A DNA stretch of 64,000 nucleotides. It comes from Opitutia bacterium. GTDB taxonomy: Bacteria > Verrucomicrobiota > Verrucomicrobiia > Opitutales > UBA953. The notes under the pieces were generated by a model. It worked only from the letters and a program-made list of their open reading frames with translations, was not told the origin of the DNA and did no database searches. This document shows, one piece after another, positions 9,107-17,691 of the stretch (positions are counted from its first letter, which is position 1; every line of letters begins with the position of its first letter). The stretch covers positions 1-64,000 of the forward strand of contig CANCHK010000003.1 of the NCBI GenBank assembly GCA_947377865.1. The letters are read 5' to 3'. The position numbers and the translations under genes were made by a program.

Positions 9107-9688
9107 TCAGCGACCCGCGGTTTCAGGCTGCGGGACGAAGATATCGACATCCGCTTTCAGGGCGGAAGGCGAGGGAAGGTTATTCGCTTTCAGAATCCAT
9201 TCGACCTTAGAGCCATTACGCAGGGCGATTTTCGTGACGGTATCGCCCGATTTCACATGATATTTGATGCCGGCCTGCGGAATATCCGAAGGGACACCCG
9301 CGTCCGCGGCGGCCGGAGCTTCGGCCTGTGCGGCGGCCTTAACGGCCTTGGCCACGGGCTGCGCAGCGGACTTGCCGAGGGCAGCGTTCACCTGGCGAGT
9401 GAGCTCGGCGAGCGCGGCATTCACGTCGGCGGTCTGTTGCTTCAACTTGCGATCGACCTCGGTCAGGGTTTCAGCGCGCGCCTTGGCGAAGGCCTCGTTC
9501 TGGGAAGCTGCGGGCGTCTGGCCCGTCTTCTGGCGATTGAGGGCGGTCCGCAGGTCGGCATTTTCGAGCTTCAGTTTCTCAACCTCATTGCGAAGCTCGG
9601 CGAGGTCTTGCTGCATCCCGGCGATCTGGGCGTTCTGCGCGGAGAGAGGAAGAAGACCGAGGAAAAGAAAAAGGATGCCGAGACGCAT
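9107..9688 (-). CDS. Exported coiled-coil protein with C-terminal LysM domain
   Basis: Signal peptide MRLGILFLFLGLLPLSAQ; IKYHVKSGDTVTKIALRNGSKVEWILKANNL LysM-like. Confidence 0.7.
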   Translation of the reverse strand: MRLGILFLFLGLLPLSAQNAQIAGMQQDLAELRNEVEKLKLENADLRTALNRQKTGQTPAASQNEAFAKARAETLTEVDRKLKQQTADVNAALAELTRQVNAALGKSAAQPVAKAVKAAAQAEAPAAADAGVPSDIPQAGIKYHVKSGDTVTKIALRNGSKVEWILKANNLPSPSALKADVDIFVPQPETAGR

Positions 9689-9741
9689 GGACCAAGGAAA
9701 ACATGCCCAAGGCAGGAGAGCAAAGCGATATGAGACCACAG

Positions 9742-9846
9742 AGGGACAGGGGCAGGGGTCGGAGCAGGGGTAGTTAGGACAAACCTACTGAAGCCCTTGG
9801 TCGCCTGTATTTTCTACCCCTACCCCCACCCCGGCCCCTACCCCTT
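9742..9846. repeat. Facing G-rich and C-rich (GGGGNN)n arrays
   Basis: gggacaggggcaggggtcggagcaggggtag ... ctacccctacccccaccccggcccctacccctt. Confidence 0.8.
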
Positions 9847-9892
9847 CAAATAATCTGTATCCCCGCCCTTCCCCGCCCTACCTTGCCCTCCG

Positions 9893-10969
9893 ATGTCCAA
9901 GGTTCTGGTAGCCCTCTCCGGCGGCGTTGATAGCGCCGTGGCGGCCCTTCTGCTCAAGCAGCAAGGGCATGAGGTGCATGCCGCCTACTTCCGGACCTGG
10001 ATGAACGAGGAGGGCCTACCCTTCCCCGGCGAATGCCCCTGGGAGGACGACGTCCGTAACGCCCAGGCCGTCGCCGCGCACCTCGGGCTGCCCTTCCGGA
10101 TCATCGACCTCGTCGAAGACTACAAACAGACGGTTGTCCAATACCTCGTCGACGGCTACCGCAACGGCCTGACCCCGAACCCCGACATCATCTGCAACCG
10201 CGAGATGAAGTTCGGCGTCTTCCTGCGCAAGGCGATCAAGGACGGGTATGACGTCATCGCCACGGGCCACTACGCGCGCCGACGAGAAAACGCTGACGGG
10301 ACGTTCGACCTCCTCGAAGGCCTCGACCCGAACAAAGACCAGTCCTACTTCCTCGCTCTACTCCGCCAAGAACAGCTGGCCAAGGCAATCTTCCCGATCG
10401 GCGAACTGCTGAAGCCCGAGGTGCGCAAGCTCGCTGCCGACGCACAGCTACCCAACGCCGAACGCAAGGACAGCCAAGGCATCTGCTTCCTCGGCCAGAT
10501 CCCCGTGCAGGATTTCCTCGAGCGGCATATTCCGGACTCGCCCGGCCCGGTTGTGAACGCCACCGGAAAGGAGATTGGCAAGCATCGCGGCCTCCATCGC
10601 TACACCATCGGGCAGCGCAAGGGCATCGGCCTGCCCTCCAACACCGATAACGAATACTTCGTCGTCGTTAAAAAGGACTTCGCGACCAACACCCTGCACG
10701 TCGCCTTCGACAAGCCGGACGCGCCTTGGCTCTACACCAGCGAAGCCATCGCGCGCGACTTCACCTGGATCAATCAGCCGGTGGTTGGCGAACAGGACAT
10801 CCTCGCCCGCGTGCGTTACCGCGACAAGGCCACGGCAGCCCGGTTCATCCCGCAGCCTGACGGCTCCGTGCGCCTCCGCTTCGCTGAGACCCAGCGCGGC
10901 CTTGCCCCCGGCCAGGTCCTCGCCGTCTACCATGACCGTGTCCTCATGGGCGGAGGAGTGTTCGTCTAA
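9893..10969 (+). CDS. mnmA: tRNA-specific 2-thiouridylase
   Basis: VLVALSGGVDSAVAALLLKQQGHEV; NREMKFG; ATGHYAR; DSQGICFLG. Confidence 0.95.
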   Translation: MSKVLVALSGGVDSAVAALLLKQQGHEVHAAYFRTWMNEEGLPFPGECPWEDDVRNAQAVAAHLGLPFRIIDLVEDYKQTVVQYLVDGYRNGLTPNPDIICNREMKFGVFLRKAIKDGYDVIATGHYARRRENADGTFDLLEGLDPNKDQSYFLALLRQEQLAKAIFPIGELLKPEVRKLAADAQLPNAERKDSQGICFLGQIPVQDFLERHIPDSPGPVVNATGKEIGKHRGLHRYTIGQRKGIGLPSNTDNEYFVVVKKDFATNTLHVAFDKPDAPWLYTSEAIARDFTWINQPVVGEQDILARVRYRDKATAARFIPQPDGSVRLRFAETQRGLAPGQVLAVYHDRVLMGGGVFV

Positions 10970-11099
10970 GGGGTAGGGGCAGGGGTCGGGGTAGGGACAG
11001 GAGATGCATCAGGCTGAAGACATGATGGCGAGGTGTTCAGAAAACTCCTGAGGGTTGAGTTTTATTTCCTACCCCTACCCCGACCCCTGCCCCTACCCC
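10969..11099. repeat. Perfect 28-bp facing inverted (GGGGNN)n arrays
   Basis: AGGGGTAGGGGCAGGGGTCGGGGTAGGG (10969-10996) is the exact reverse complement of 11072-11099. Confidence 0.97.
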
Positions 11100-11154
11100 T
11101 CTTTGTTTGCCGCCCTCCTCTTGACCTTCTGCCCAATGTGCGGAGGGTAAGCCC

Positions 11155-11844
11155 ATGCCCGAAGGCTCCGCCGTCCAACGCATGTTCTCCGGGATCGCCT
11201 CCCGTTACGACTTCGCGAACCGCGTACTGAGCCTCGGCCTGTGCGTCGGTTGGCGCGAGCAGCTCGTGGCCGCCGCCAAGGCCGCCCAGCCCAAGACCGT
11301 CGCCGACCTCGCCACCGGCAGCGGCGACGTCGCCTTCGCCCTGCGCCGCGACCTTCCGCCTGACTGCACGATCGTGGGCTATGATTTCTGCGAACCGATG
11401 CTCGAGCTCGGCCGCATCCGCGCGAGGAAGGAAAATATCGCGCTGGAATTCCGGGTCGGCGACTGCATGTCGCTCCCGATCGCGACTGCCTCACAGGACG
11501 TGGTCACGATCGCCTACGGCGTGCGCAACTTCGAAGACCGGGCCAAGGGCCTCGGCGAACTGCGCCGTATCCTGCACCCGGACGGCACGCTCCTAATCCT
11601 AGAGTTCTCCCAGCCCAACGCATGGTTCCTGCCGTTCCACTTCGTCCACGTGCGCTGCGTGCTTCCGGTGCTCGCCGGAATCCTCACCGGAGACTTCGGC
11701 GCCTACAAATATCTCGGTACCAGTATCGCCGGATTCCCAGATGCCGCAGGTCTCGATGCGGAGCTCAAGGCCGCTGGATTCAGCAAGGTGTGCCATAAAA
11801 GGATGCTTTTCGGCACCGTCGCCCTCCATCAGGCACAGGCCTGA
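11155..11844 (+). CDS. ubiE: Demethylmenaquinone/ubiquinone methyltransferase
   Basis: VQRMFSGIASRYDFANRVLSLGLCVGWR; DLATGSGDVAF; RNFEDRAKGLGELRRIL. Confidence 0.93.
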   Translation: MPEGSAVQRMFSGIASRYDFANRVLSLGLCVGWREQLVAAAKAAQPKTVADLATGSGDVAFALRRDLPPDCTIVGYDFCEPMLELGRIRARKENIALEFRVGDCMSLPIATASQDVVTIAYGVRNFEDRAKGLGELRRILHPDGTLLILEFSQPNAWFLPFHFVHVRCVLPVLAGILTGDFGAYKYLGTSIAGFPDAAGLDAELKAAGFSKVCHKRMLFGTVALHQAQA

Positions 11845-11895
11845 AAAATTCCTTGCCTTAGAGGCGGGGGGTCGTTTGCTCAAACCCCTCACTAC

Positions 11896-11970
11896 GGGCT
11901 CGTGGTGAAATGGATATCATTTCTGACTACGGATCAGACGTTTGGGGTTCGAATCCCTACGAGCCCACCA
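11896..11970 (+). tRNA. tRNA-Arg (ACG)
   Basis: GGGCTCG/CGAGCCC acceptor, anticodon loop CTACGGA, TTCGAAT T-loop, encoded CCA. Confidence 0.93.
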
Positions 11971-11978
11971 CTTTGAGC

Positions 11979-12005
11979 GCTAACCGGATTAAAACCCCGG
12001 TTAGC
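11979..12005 (+). terminator. Possible hairpin downstream of tRNA-Arg
   Basis: GCTAACCGG...CCGGTTAGC 9-bp stem; no clear T-run. Confidence 0.4.
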
Positions 12006-12022
12006 TGTATGGGTCGGCAGAA

Positions 12023-12048
12023 GGTAGGGGCGCCACGGCGTGGCGTCC
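12023..12048 (+). repeat. REP-like unit GGTAGGGGCGCCACGGCGTGGCGTCC
   Basis: GTAG signature plus hairpin. Confidence 0.7.
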
Positions 12049-12074
12049 GCGGGCGGACAGGAAAGACCCGACCC

Positions 12075-12219
12075 AAGGGGAGACCGGAAACCGGAAAGGA
12101 TGCTGCGGGCCTATTTCTAGGTAGGGTTGAGCGCCCTCGCTCAACCGCGGCTGACCGAGGCGGTCAGCCCTACCCTCAGACAGACCTCAACCAATCATCC
12201 GGCTTCCGGTCTCCCTTTT
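12075..12219. repeat. Outer imperfect inverted repeat (AAGGGGAGACCGGAAACCGGAAAGGATG / CATCCGGCTTCCGGTCTCCCTTTT) enclosing a REPIN
   Basis: Arms about 12075-12102 and 12196-12219. Confidence 0.75.
12120..12174. repeat. REPIN-like element with two hairpins between GGTAGGG and CCCTACC
   Basis: GGTAGGGTTGAGC-GCCCTC-GCTCAACCGCGGCTGACC-GAGGC-GGTCAGCCCTACC. Confidence 0.85.
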
Positions 12220-12233
12220 CGTGAGTTATGCCC

Positions 12234-12263
12234 CAACCGCTAACCGCCAACCGCTAACCGCTT
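12234..12263. repeat. Degenerate heptamer array ACCGCTAACCGCCAACCGCTAACCGCT
   Basis: Direct inspection. Confidence 0.75.
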
Positions 12264-13419
12264 ACACCTTATACTCGTCCGGCATCTTCGTGCCGGAAGG
12301 ATAAATGTACGCCCGGTCCTCGAAATTACGTAGCTCGACGATCCCGTCGTGGATGGCTTGGACGTATTCCGGATTGATCGGGACCTTCCCGCCGCCGCCC
12401 GGGGTATCGATGATCAGCTGCGGGACGGCATAGCCCGTCGTGTGACCGCGGAGTGCGCGGATGATATCGATACCCTTCTGGATGGGCGCACGGAAATGGG
12501 TCGAGCCTTCAATCAGATCGCAGGCGTAGAGATAATACGGACGCACACGCATCATCAGCAGGCGATGCACGAGGGACTTCATGACCTCAGCATCGTCATT
12601 AATGCCGGCGAGGAGCACCGACTGGTTGCCGAGCGGGACGCCGGCAAATGACAGGCGTTCGCAGGCCGTGGCGAGCTCGCGGGTGACCTCCTTCGGATGA
12701 TTGGTGTGGATACTCAGCCAGATCGGGCCGTGCTTGCGGAAGACTTCGGCGAGCTCCGGCGTGATACGCTGGGGCAGGAAGACCGGGATGCGCGAGCCGA
12801 TGCGAATGAATTCGACGTGCTTGATCGCGCGGAGGCGTCCGAGGAGGGCGTCCAGCTTGGCGTCGGAGAGCAGCAAGGGATCGCCGCCCGACAGCAGCAC
12901 GTCGCGAATCTCAGTATGCTCTTCGATATACTTCAGGCCGGCTTCGAGCTCGGGATGGAAGTCATAGGCCTGCGCGTTGGAGACGAGGCGGCTGCGCGTA
13001 CAATAGCGGCAATAGGAAGCGCAGCGATCGGTCACCAGGAACAGCACGCGGTCCGGGTAGCGGTGGACGATGCCAGGGACGGGCATGGTGCCCTCTTCGC
13101 CGACGGGGTCCTCGGATTCACCGGCGGCGACGTAGGATTCCTCGATGCGCGGGATGACCTGACGACGGACCGGGCAGTTTGGATCCTTGGGGTCGATGAG
13201 GTTGAAGAAATGCGGCGTGATCGAGAGCGAGAGCTTGTGCGGGGCGAAAAGGCACCCCTCCCGCTCCTCCTTAGTCAGCTCCAGCATCTCTTCCAACTGG
13301 GCTAGGGTCGTGATGCGGTTACGCAGCTGCCAATGCCAGTCGTTCCACTCCGCGGCGGGCACGTCCTTCCATCGGCCTTGGCCGGCATGCCAGTTTTCAC
13401 GGAGGTCCTGAGGATACAT
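12262..13419 (-). CDS. KamA-family radical SAM protein (lysine 2,3-aminomutase-like)
   Basis: CASYCRYCTRSR CxxxCxxC motif; YPQDLRENWHAGQGRWKDVPAAEWNDWHWQLRNRI; LLSGGDPLLL. Confidence 0.88.
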   Translation of the reverse strand: MYPQDLRENWHAGQGRWKDVPAAEWNDWHWQLRNRITTLAQLEEMLELTKEEREGCLFAPHKLSLSITPHFFNLIDPKDPNCPVRRQVIPRIEESYVAAGESEDPVGEEGTMPVPGIVHRYPDRVLFLVTDRCASYCRYCTRSRLVSNAQAYDFHPELEAGLKYIEEHTEIRDVLLSGGDPLLLSDAKLDALLGRLRAIKHVEFIRIGSRIPVFLPQRITPELAEVFRKHGPIWLSIHTNHPKEVTRELATACERLSFAGVPLGNQSVLLAGINDDAEVMKSLVHRLLMMRVRPYYLYACDLIEGSTHFRAPIQKGIDIIRALRGHTTGYAVPQLIIDTPGGGGKVPINPEYVQAIHDGIVELRNFEDRAYIYPSGTKMPDEYKV

Positions 13420-13479
13420 CGGCTAAAAGACCAACTTAACGGTCGGGACGCCCAATGCAAACGGGGAAGTGCCTTGGCC

Positions 13480-14295
13480 TCAGGCGACCGGGGGACCCTT
13501 GCGCCTAAACCAGCCTACGAACGGATGCCACAGTTGGCCGAAGAAGCCTGCAGGCACCTTTTCCGGCACACCGAAATCGCAAGGCATCCGGTCATGCGGC
13601 ATGTAATAAGTGCCGAAGAGGATATCCCAAAGCGGAAGGAGACCCGCGAAGTTCTTGTCGATCGCCTGCGGATCCTTCGAGTGATGCCAGCGATGGAAGA
13701 CCGGCGTCGAGATGACGGAGCGGAGGGGGCCGAAATCCCAGTCGACATCGGCATGCAGGAAAATTGCGTAGAACGTGAAGAAGACGGCCGTCCCAAGGGT
13801 CGTAGTCGGATCAAAGCCAAGCAATAGGACCGGCGTCGCCTGCGCGAGTTTGTCGACGACTTCGTTGACCGGATGCACGCGCACGCTGGAAAGCCAGTCG
13901 AGCTCCTCGGAGCTATGATGGACGGCGTGGAATGGCCACCATCTGCCCGTGTGGAAAAGGCGATGGATCCAGTAACCTGAAAAATCCACGAGCAGGTAAA
14001 TCTCCACAAACTGGAGCCAGCGCGGCTGTTCGAGCACGGGGCCGAACCCTTTGTACATGCCTGCGCGCAGTTCCTCAGGCGTCGAGACCTGCAGCCACAC
14101 CAGCATGATCGCCGGAATCACCAAGAGAGCCTTCGTGAGCAACTTGACCAAGCCGACGACGAAAAAGTATACGGTATCCGTGACCATTCCTGGACGAAGC
14201 AAAGAAGCCCTGCGGCGATTGCCGAGGATTCTCTCGATAAGATAGAAAACCAGCCCAAGGACTAGGAGCGCGATCAGCTTCTTCGTTAAGTCCAT
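13480..14295 (-). CDS. Sterol desaturase/fatty acid hydroxylase family protein
   Basis: Histidine boxes HRLFH, HAVHH, HRWHH; multiple TM segments. Confidence 0.85.
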   Translation of the reverse strand: MDLTKKLIALLVLGLVFYLIERILGNRRRASLLRPGMVTDTVYFFVVGLVKLLTKALLVIPAIMLVWLQVSTPEELRAGMYKGFGPVLEQPRWLQFVEIYLLVDFSGYWIHRLFHTGRWWPFHAVHHSSEELDWLSSVRVHPVNEVVDKLAQATPVLLLGFDPTTTLGTAVFFTFYAIFLHADVDWDFGPLRSVISTPVFHRWHHSKDPQAIDKNFAGLLPLWDILFGTYYMPHDRMPCDFGVPEKVPAGFFGQLWHPFVGWFRRKGPPVA

Positions 14296-14312
14296 GGGCT
14301 GGCTCCGGCCGT

Positions 14313-15116
14313 TTACTTCTTCTCGACGACCCAGAAGTTACGGTATTCGACGGCGTCGCCGTGGAACTGCAGGGCGAGCGGCATCTTGTCCGCGTGCTTC
14401 ACGTAAGGGGGATTCTTCTTATGGCTGCTCGGGCCGATGTATTCCGAGTTATCCTGCACCTTCACGCCGTTCATGACGACGGTGATGCGGGCCTTGCTGG
14501 CGACGGTGCCGTCAGCATTGAAGCGCGGAGCGGTCCACTCGATGTCGTAGCTGTTCCAGCTGCGGGAAGGCAGGCAGGCATTGAAGAGCGGAGGAAGTTG
14601 GCCGTAGATTGCGGCGGTCATGCCGTCGGCGTAAGTCTCATTCTTCCAGCAATCGAGGACCTGGAGTTCGTAGGTCGACATAAAGAAGATGCCGCTATTC
14701 GAGCTACTCTGGCTCTTCTTCTTGGGGTCGCTCTCGTAACCTTCGGCGGAACGCCATTCGGCATGAAGGGAGATATCGCCAAAGGTGCGCTTGGTCCGGA
14801 TGGTGTTGCCGCGGGCGATCATCGCGCCGTCCTTGACGAGCCACAGGGTCGGGGCCGTCTTAGTAGGCTTGGAGTGGGTCATGACATCCGGCTCCCATTC
14901 GGTCACGGCGTCCTTGCCGTCAAAAAGCACGATGGCACCGGCAGGAGCGGCGGCCTCGTTGCACTTCAGCTTGGCGGCGTCGGCACGAGGTGGCTGCGGG
15001 CGAGTGGAATCATGCACATGCCACTGGGTGCCCGGGATGAGGGGGGTGTCGGTATAGCCTTCGGCGGCGACGAGGCTGGCGGCGGCAAGGAAGGTCAGGA
15101 GGGAAGCGAGGCGCAT
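14313..15116 (-). CDS. Exported DUF1080 (3-keto-disaccharide hydrolase-like) family protein
   Basis: Signal peptide; GAIVLFDGKDAVTEWEPD ... MSTYELQVLDCW ... NSYDIEWTAPRFNADG. Confidence 0.8.
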   Translation of the reverse strand: MRLASLLTFLAAASLVAAEGYTDTPLIPGTQWHVHDSTRPQPPRADAAKLKCNEAAAPAGAIVLFDGKDAVTEWEPDVMTHSKPTKTAPTLWLVKDGAMIARGNTIRTKRTFGDISLHAEWRSAEGYESDPKKKSQSSSNSGIFFMSTYELQVLDCWKNETYADGMTAAIYGQLPPLFNACLPSRSWNSYDIEWTAPRFNADGTVASKARITVVMNGVKVQDNSEYIGPSSHKKNPPYVKHADKMPLALQFHGDAVEYRNFWVVEKK

Positions 15117-15182
15117 GAGGTTGTAGGGGAAGAGACAGGCTGGCGGGCCATAGGTTCGGGGGAAAGGGGAAATCTTTCTGAG

Positions 15183-15276
15183 GTTGGGGTGGGGGTAGGG
15201 ATAGTTGATCCAGCCACCCGCCACCTGGGGCCGCCACCCGCCACCCGAATCGATAACCCCTACCCCTGCCCCTGTT
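15183..15276. repeat. Facing G-rich/C-rich arrays enclosing the 15213-15247 GCCACCCGCCACC repeat
   Basis: gttggggtgggggtagggatag ... ataacccctacccctgcccctg. Confidence 0.7.
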
Positions 15277-15384
15277 AAATCTCTCTTTTTGCCTCATTTT
15301 ACCCCCATTTCCATCACTACCCCCACCCCTCCCCCTACCCCTATTCCATTGCCCTCCCCCTCCCCATTCTCCAACTTACGGCCC

Positions 15385-16353
15385 ATGTCCGCGCCCAAGG
15401 CCCGCTTCACCCTCGAATTCGAAAAGCCCCTCCGGGAGCTCGAGGACAAGATCAACTCTCTTCGCGCCTCCTCTGAGTCCGCCGGGATGGACGTCTCCAA
15501 GGAGGTTAAGTCCCTCGAGGTCAAGATGGAGCAGACCCGCCGCGAGGTCTACGGCAACCTGAACCCCTGGCAACGCGTCCAGCTGGCCCGCCACCCCCGT
15601 CGCCCCTACTCCCTGGACTACATCGGCATGCTCTTTGACGACTTCCAAGAGCTACACGGCGACCGCCTCTACATGGATGATGAATCCATCGTCGGCGGAA
15701 CGGCGTTCTTCGAAGGCCGACCAGTCATGGTCCTCGGCCAGCAGAAAGGGCGCGACACCAAGGAGAACCTCCGTCGTAACTTTGGTTGCCCAAATCCCGA
15801 AGGCTACCGCAAGTCCCTTAGCCTGATGAAGATGGCCCACACATTCGGTCTGCCGATCATCACCCTCGTCGACACCCCCGGTGCCTTCCCCGGCATCGGC
15901 TCCGAAGAACGCCACGTCGCCGAAGCCATCGCTGTCAATCTCCGCGAGATGAGCCAGTTCGGCGTGCCGATCATCACCTTCGTCATCGGCGAAGGCGGCT
16001 CCGGCGGCGCCCTCGGCATCGCCGTCTCGAACAAGGTCTACATCCTCGAGAACGCCTACTACTCCGTCATCTCACCTGAAGGCTGCGCCGCGATTCTCTT
16101 CAAGGACCGCGCCCACGCGCCGAAAGCCGCCGAAGCCCTACGCCTCGACGCCCCGAATCTCCTCAAGCTAGGAGTCGTCGACGGCGTCGTAAAGGAACCG
16201 CTCGGTGGCGCCCAGGAAGACCCGGCCGCCACCGGCTCTGCTATCCGCAAGACCTTGCGCGACTCGCTCGCCGACCTCTCCAAGGCCTCGCCCGAAAAAC
16301 TGATTGCGATGCGCTACGCCAAGTTCCGGGCAATGGGCGTCTTCTCGGAGTAA
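15385..16353 (+). CDS. accA: Acetyl-CoA carboxylase carboxyltransferase subunit alpha
   Basis: LEFEKPLRELEDKINSLR; WQRVQLARHPRRPYSLDYI; GGSGGALGIAVSN. Confidence 0.96.
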   Translation: MSAPKARFTLEFEKPLRELEDKINSLRASSESAGMDVSKEVKSLEVKMEQTRREVYGNLNPWQRVQLARHPRRPYSLDYIGMLFDDFQELHGDRLYMDDESIVGGTAFFEGRPVMVLGQQKGRDTKENLRRNFGCPNPEGYRKSLSLMKMAHTFGLPIITLVDTPGAFPGIGSEERHVAEAIAVNLREMSQFGVPIITFVIGEGGSGGALGIAVSNKVYILENAYYSVISPEGCAAILFKDRAHAPKAAEALRLDAPNLLKLGVVDGVVKEPLGGAQEDPAATGSAIRKTLRDSLADLSKASPEKLIAMRYAKFRAMGVFSE

Positions 16354-16372
16354 GCCAAAGAAGACCCGAAAT

Positions 16373-16404
16373 GAAAAAGGGGCGCCCCTCGGCGCCCCTT
16401 TTTC
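16373..16404. terminator. Bidirectional intrinsic terminator between convergent genes
   Basis: GAAAAAGGGGCGCC-CCTC-GGCGCCCCTTTTTC. Confidence 0.93.
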
Positions 16405-16425
16405 ATTTATCGTAAGCAGGATTGC

Positions 16426-17691
16426 TCAGCCGCCGTTAGCAAGCACCCGGATATAGCGGGTATAATTACGACCGTAAATATAGACGATACGCTTAAAGTC
16501 GGCATCGGGGACCTTCTGGTTGTCATTCAGCATCTGCAGGCCACGCAGCTCCTTGGAGCCATCGGGCGTTAGAACGGTGACGGAGACTTCCACGCCTCGA
16601 ATCGTATAGGGCATGTAGTTAAATGGCGCAGCGCTCGCCGGAGCACCGAGCGTAAGCCCATCAGGGTACATGCGGTTCGAGAAGACACGGAGACGCCCGA
16701 AATAATAGTCCTTAGGGTGAACCGTGCCGGCCGACACCGCGACGGGCGTTCCGGTCTCAGCGTAACGGACAGGAGCCAAGGCCACGGTCGCGGCCGTGGT
16801 CGCCGACTTGAAGGCTACTCCATAGCCCCCGATGAGCGGGTTAACGTTATACTTCAGGGTCTGGTCTGAGGCGGCCGGAAAAACCGGGCGGAGGGCCGAG
16901 TCGACCCGCTTGACCGGATCATTGATCGTGCCGTTCAAGGCCGGCAGCGAGGAGCTGCACCAAAGGACGATGTTAAGGGCGACCACGTTGGAACCGACGA
17001 AGTTCTGTTCATCCATCGTCCAGCAGCTCAAGGTGCCGTCGATTAAGGTCTTGGTCTTCGTACCCGAACTACCGGAAAGCGGAGCGTACTCAGCGACGGA
17101 ACGTGCGGCGGACCAATAGTCCCACGGCGTCTTCATCGTAGAGGAGACCGCGCCATCCAGGATAACAGGGAGGGCCTCGGCGAAGGTGTTCTCTGGGTCA
17201 ATCACGGTGCGATAGACGCCGTAGACCTGCTGGATTTTCTCCCCCGGCATGTCGAACGGGGAACGCTGGCCGATACGATACGCCACAGCGCAGACGTCGC
17301 CGCGCAGCTGGCGTCGGGTCGTCGTATCAGCGCTCCAACGGGGTCGGTCCTGCGGAGCCGAGAAGAGCATCACAAGCGGCTGATCGATAGGATGGATATT
17401 ACCGACCGTGGTAACCGTCGGGGGCGCCCCAGTGCCGGTCGGGATGATGATCTCCATCCAGCAACGTCCGTCCGAACGAAGCACGGCGGTCGAGAAATCG
17501 TTCTCCATGGCATCCAAGACGCCACGCGCCTCGGACTGGGTCGAAAGATCGGCGACGGCGCGATCATAGACGCGCAAGGAGTCACTCGCGATGGTGACCA
17601 CCGTCAGGACGATGATGACCATGATGGCCGTCGAGACCAGAACTTCGAGGAGAGTGAAGCCCTTGCGGATATTTCGCTGAATGGTGTTCAT
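16426..17691 (-). CDS. Prepilin-type N-terminal cleavage/methylation protein (Verru_Chthon cassette protein C-like)
   Basis: RKGFTLLEVLVSTAIMVIIVL class III signal. Confidence 0.75.
   Translation of the reverse strand: MNTIQRNIRKGFTLLEVLVSTAIMVIIVLTVVTIASDSLRVYDRAVADLSTQSEARGVLDAMENDFSTAVLRSDGRCWMEIIIPTGTGAPPTVTTVGNIHPIDQPLVMLFSAPQDRPRWSADTTTRRQLRGDVCAVAYRIGQRSPFDMPGEKIQQVYGVYRTVIDPENTFAEALPVILDGAVSSTMKTPWDYWSAARSVAEYAPLSGSSGTKTKTLIDGTLSCWTMDEQNFVGSNVVALNIVLWCSSSLPALNGTINDPVKRVDSALRPVFPAASDQTLKYNVNPLIGGYGVAFKSATTAATVALAPVRYAETGTPVAVSAGTVHPKDYYFGRLRVFSNRMYPDGLTLGAPASAAPFNYMPYTIRGVEVSVTVLTPDGSKELRGLQMLNDNQKVPDADFKRIVYIYGRNYTRYIRVLANGG

Noticed and set aside
10969-11099. Possible CRISPR array in the short-period repeats
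   Set aside because: Repeat unit is 6 nt with no spacers and no cas genes; other arrays (9742-9846, 31670-31772) likewise.
15205-15384. Extended N-terminus of AccA rich in Pro/Thr
   Set aside because: It is translation of the intergenic C-rich repeats; the real start is MSAPKARFTLEFEKPL at 15385. Same logic trims gltX, pyrB, fabD, trpA and DUF1080 ORFs.
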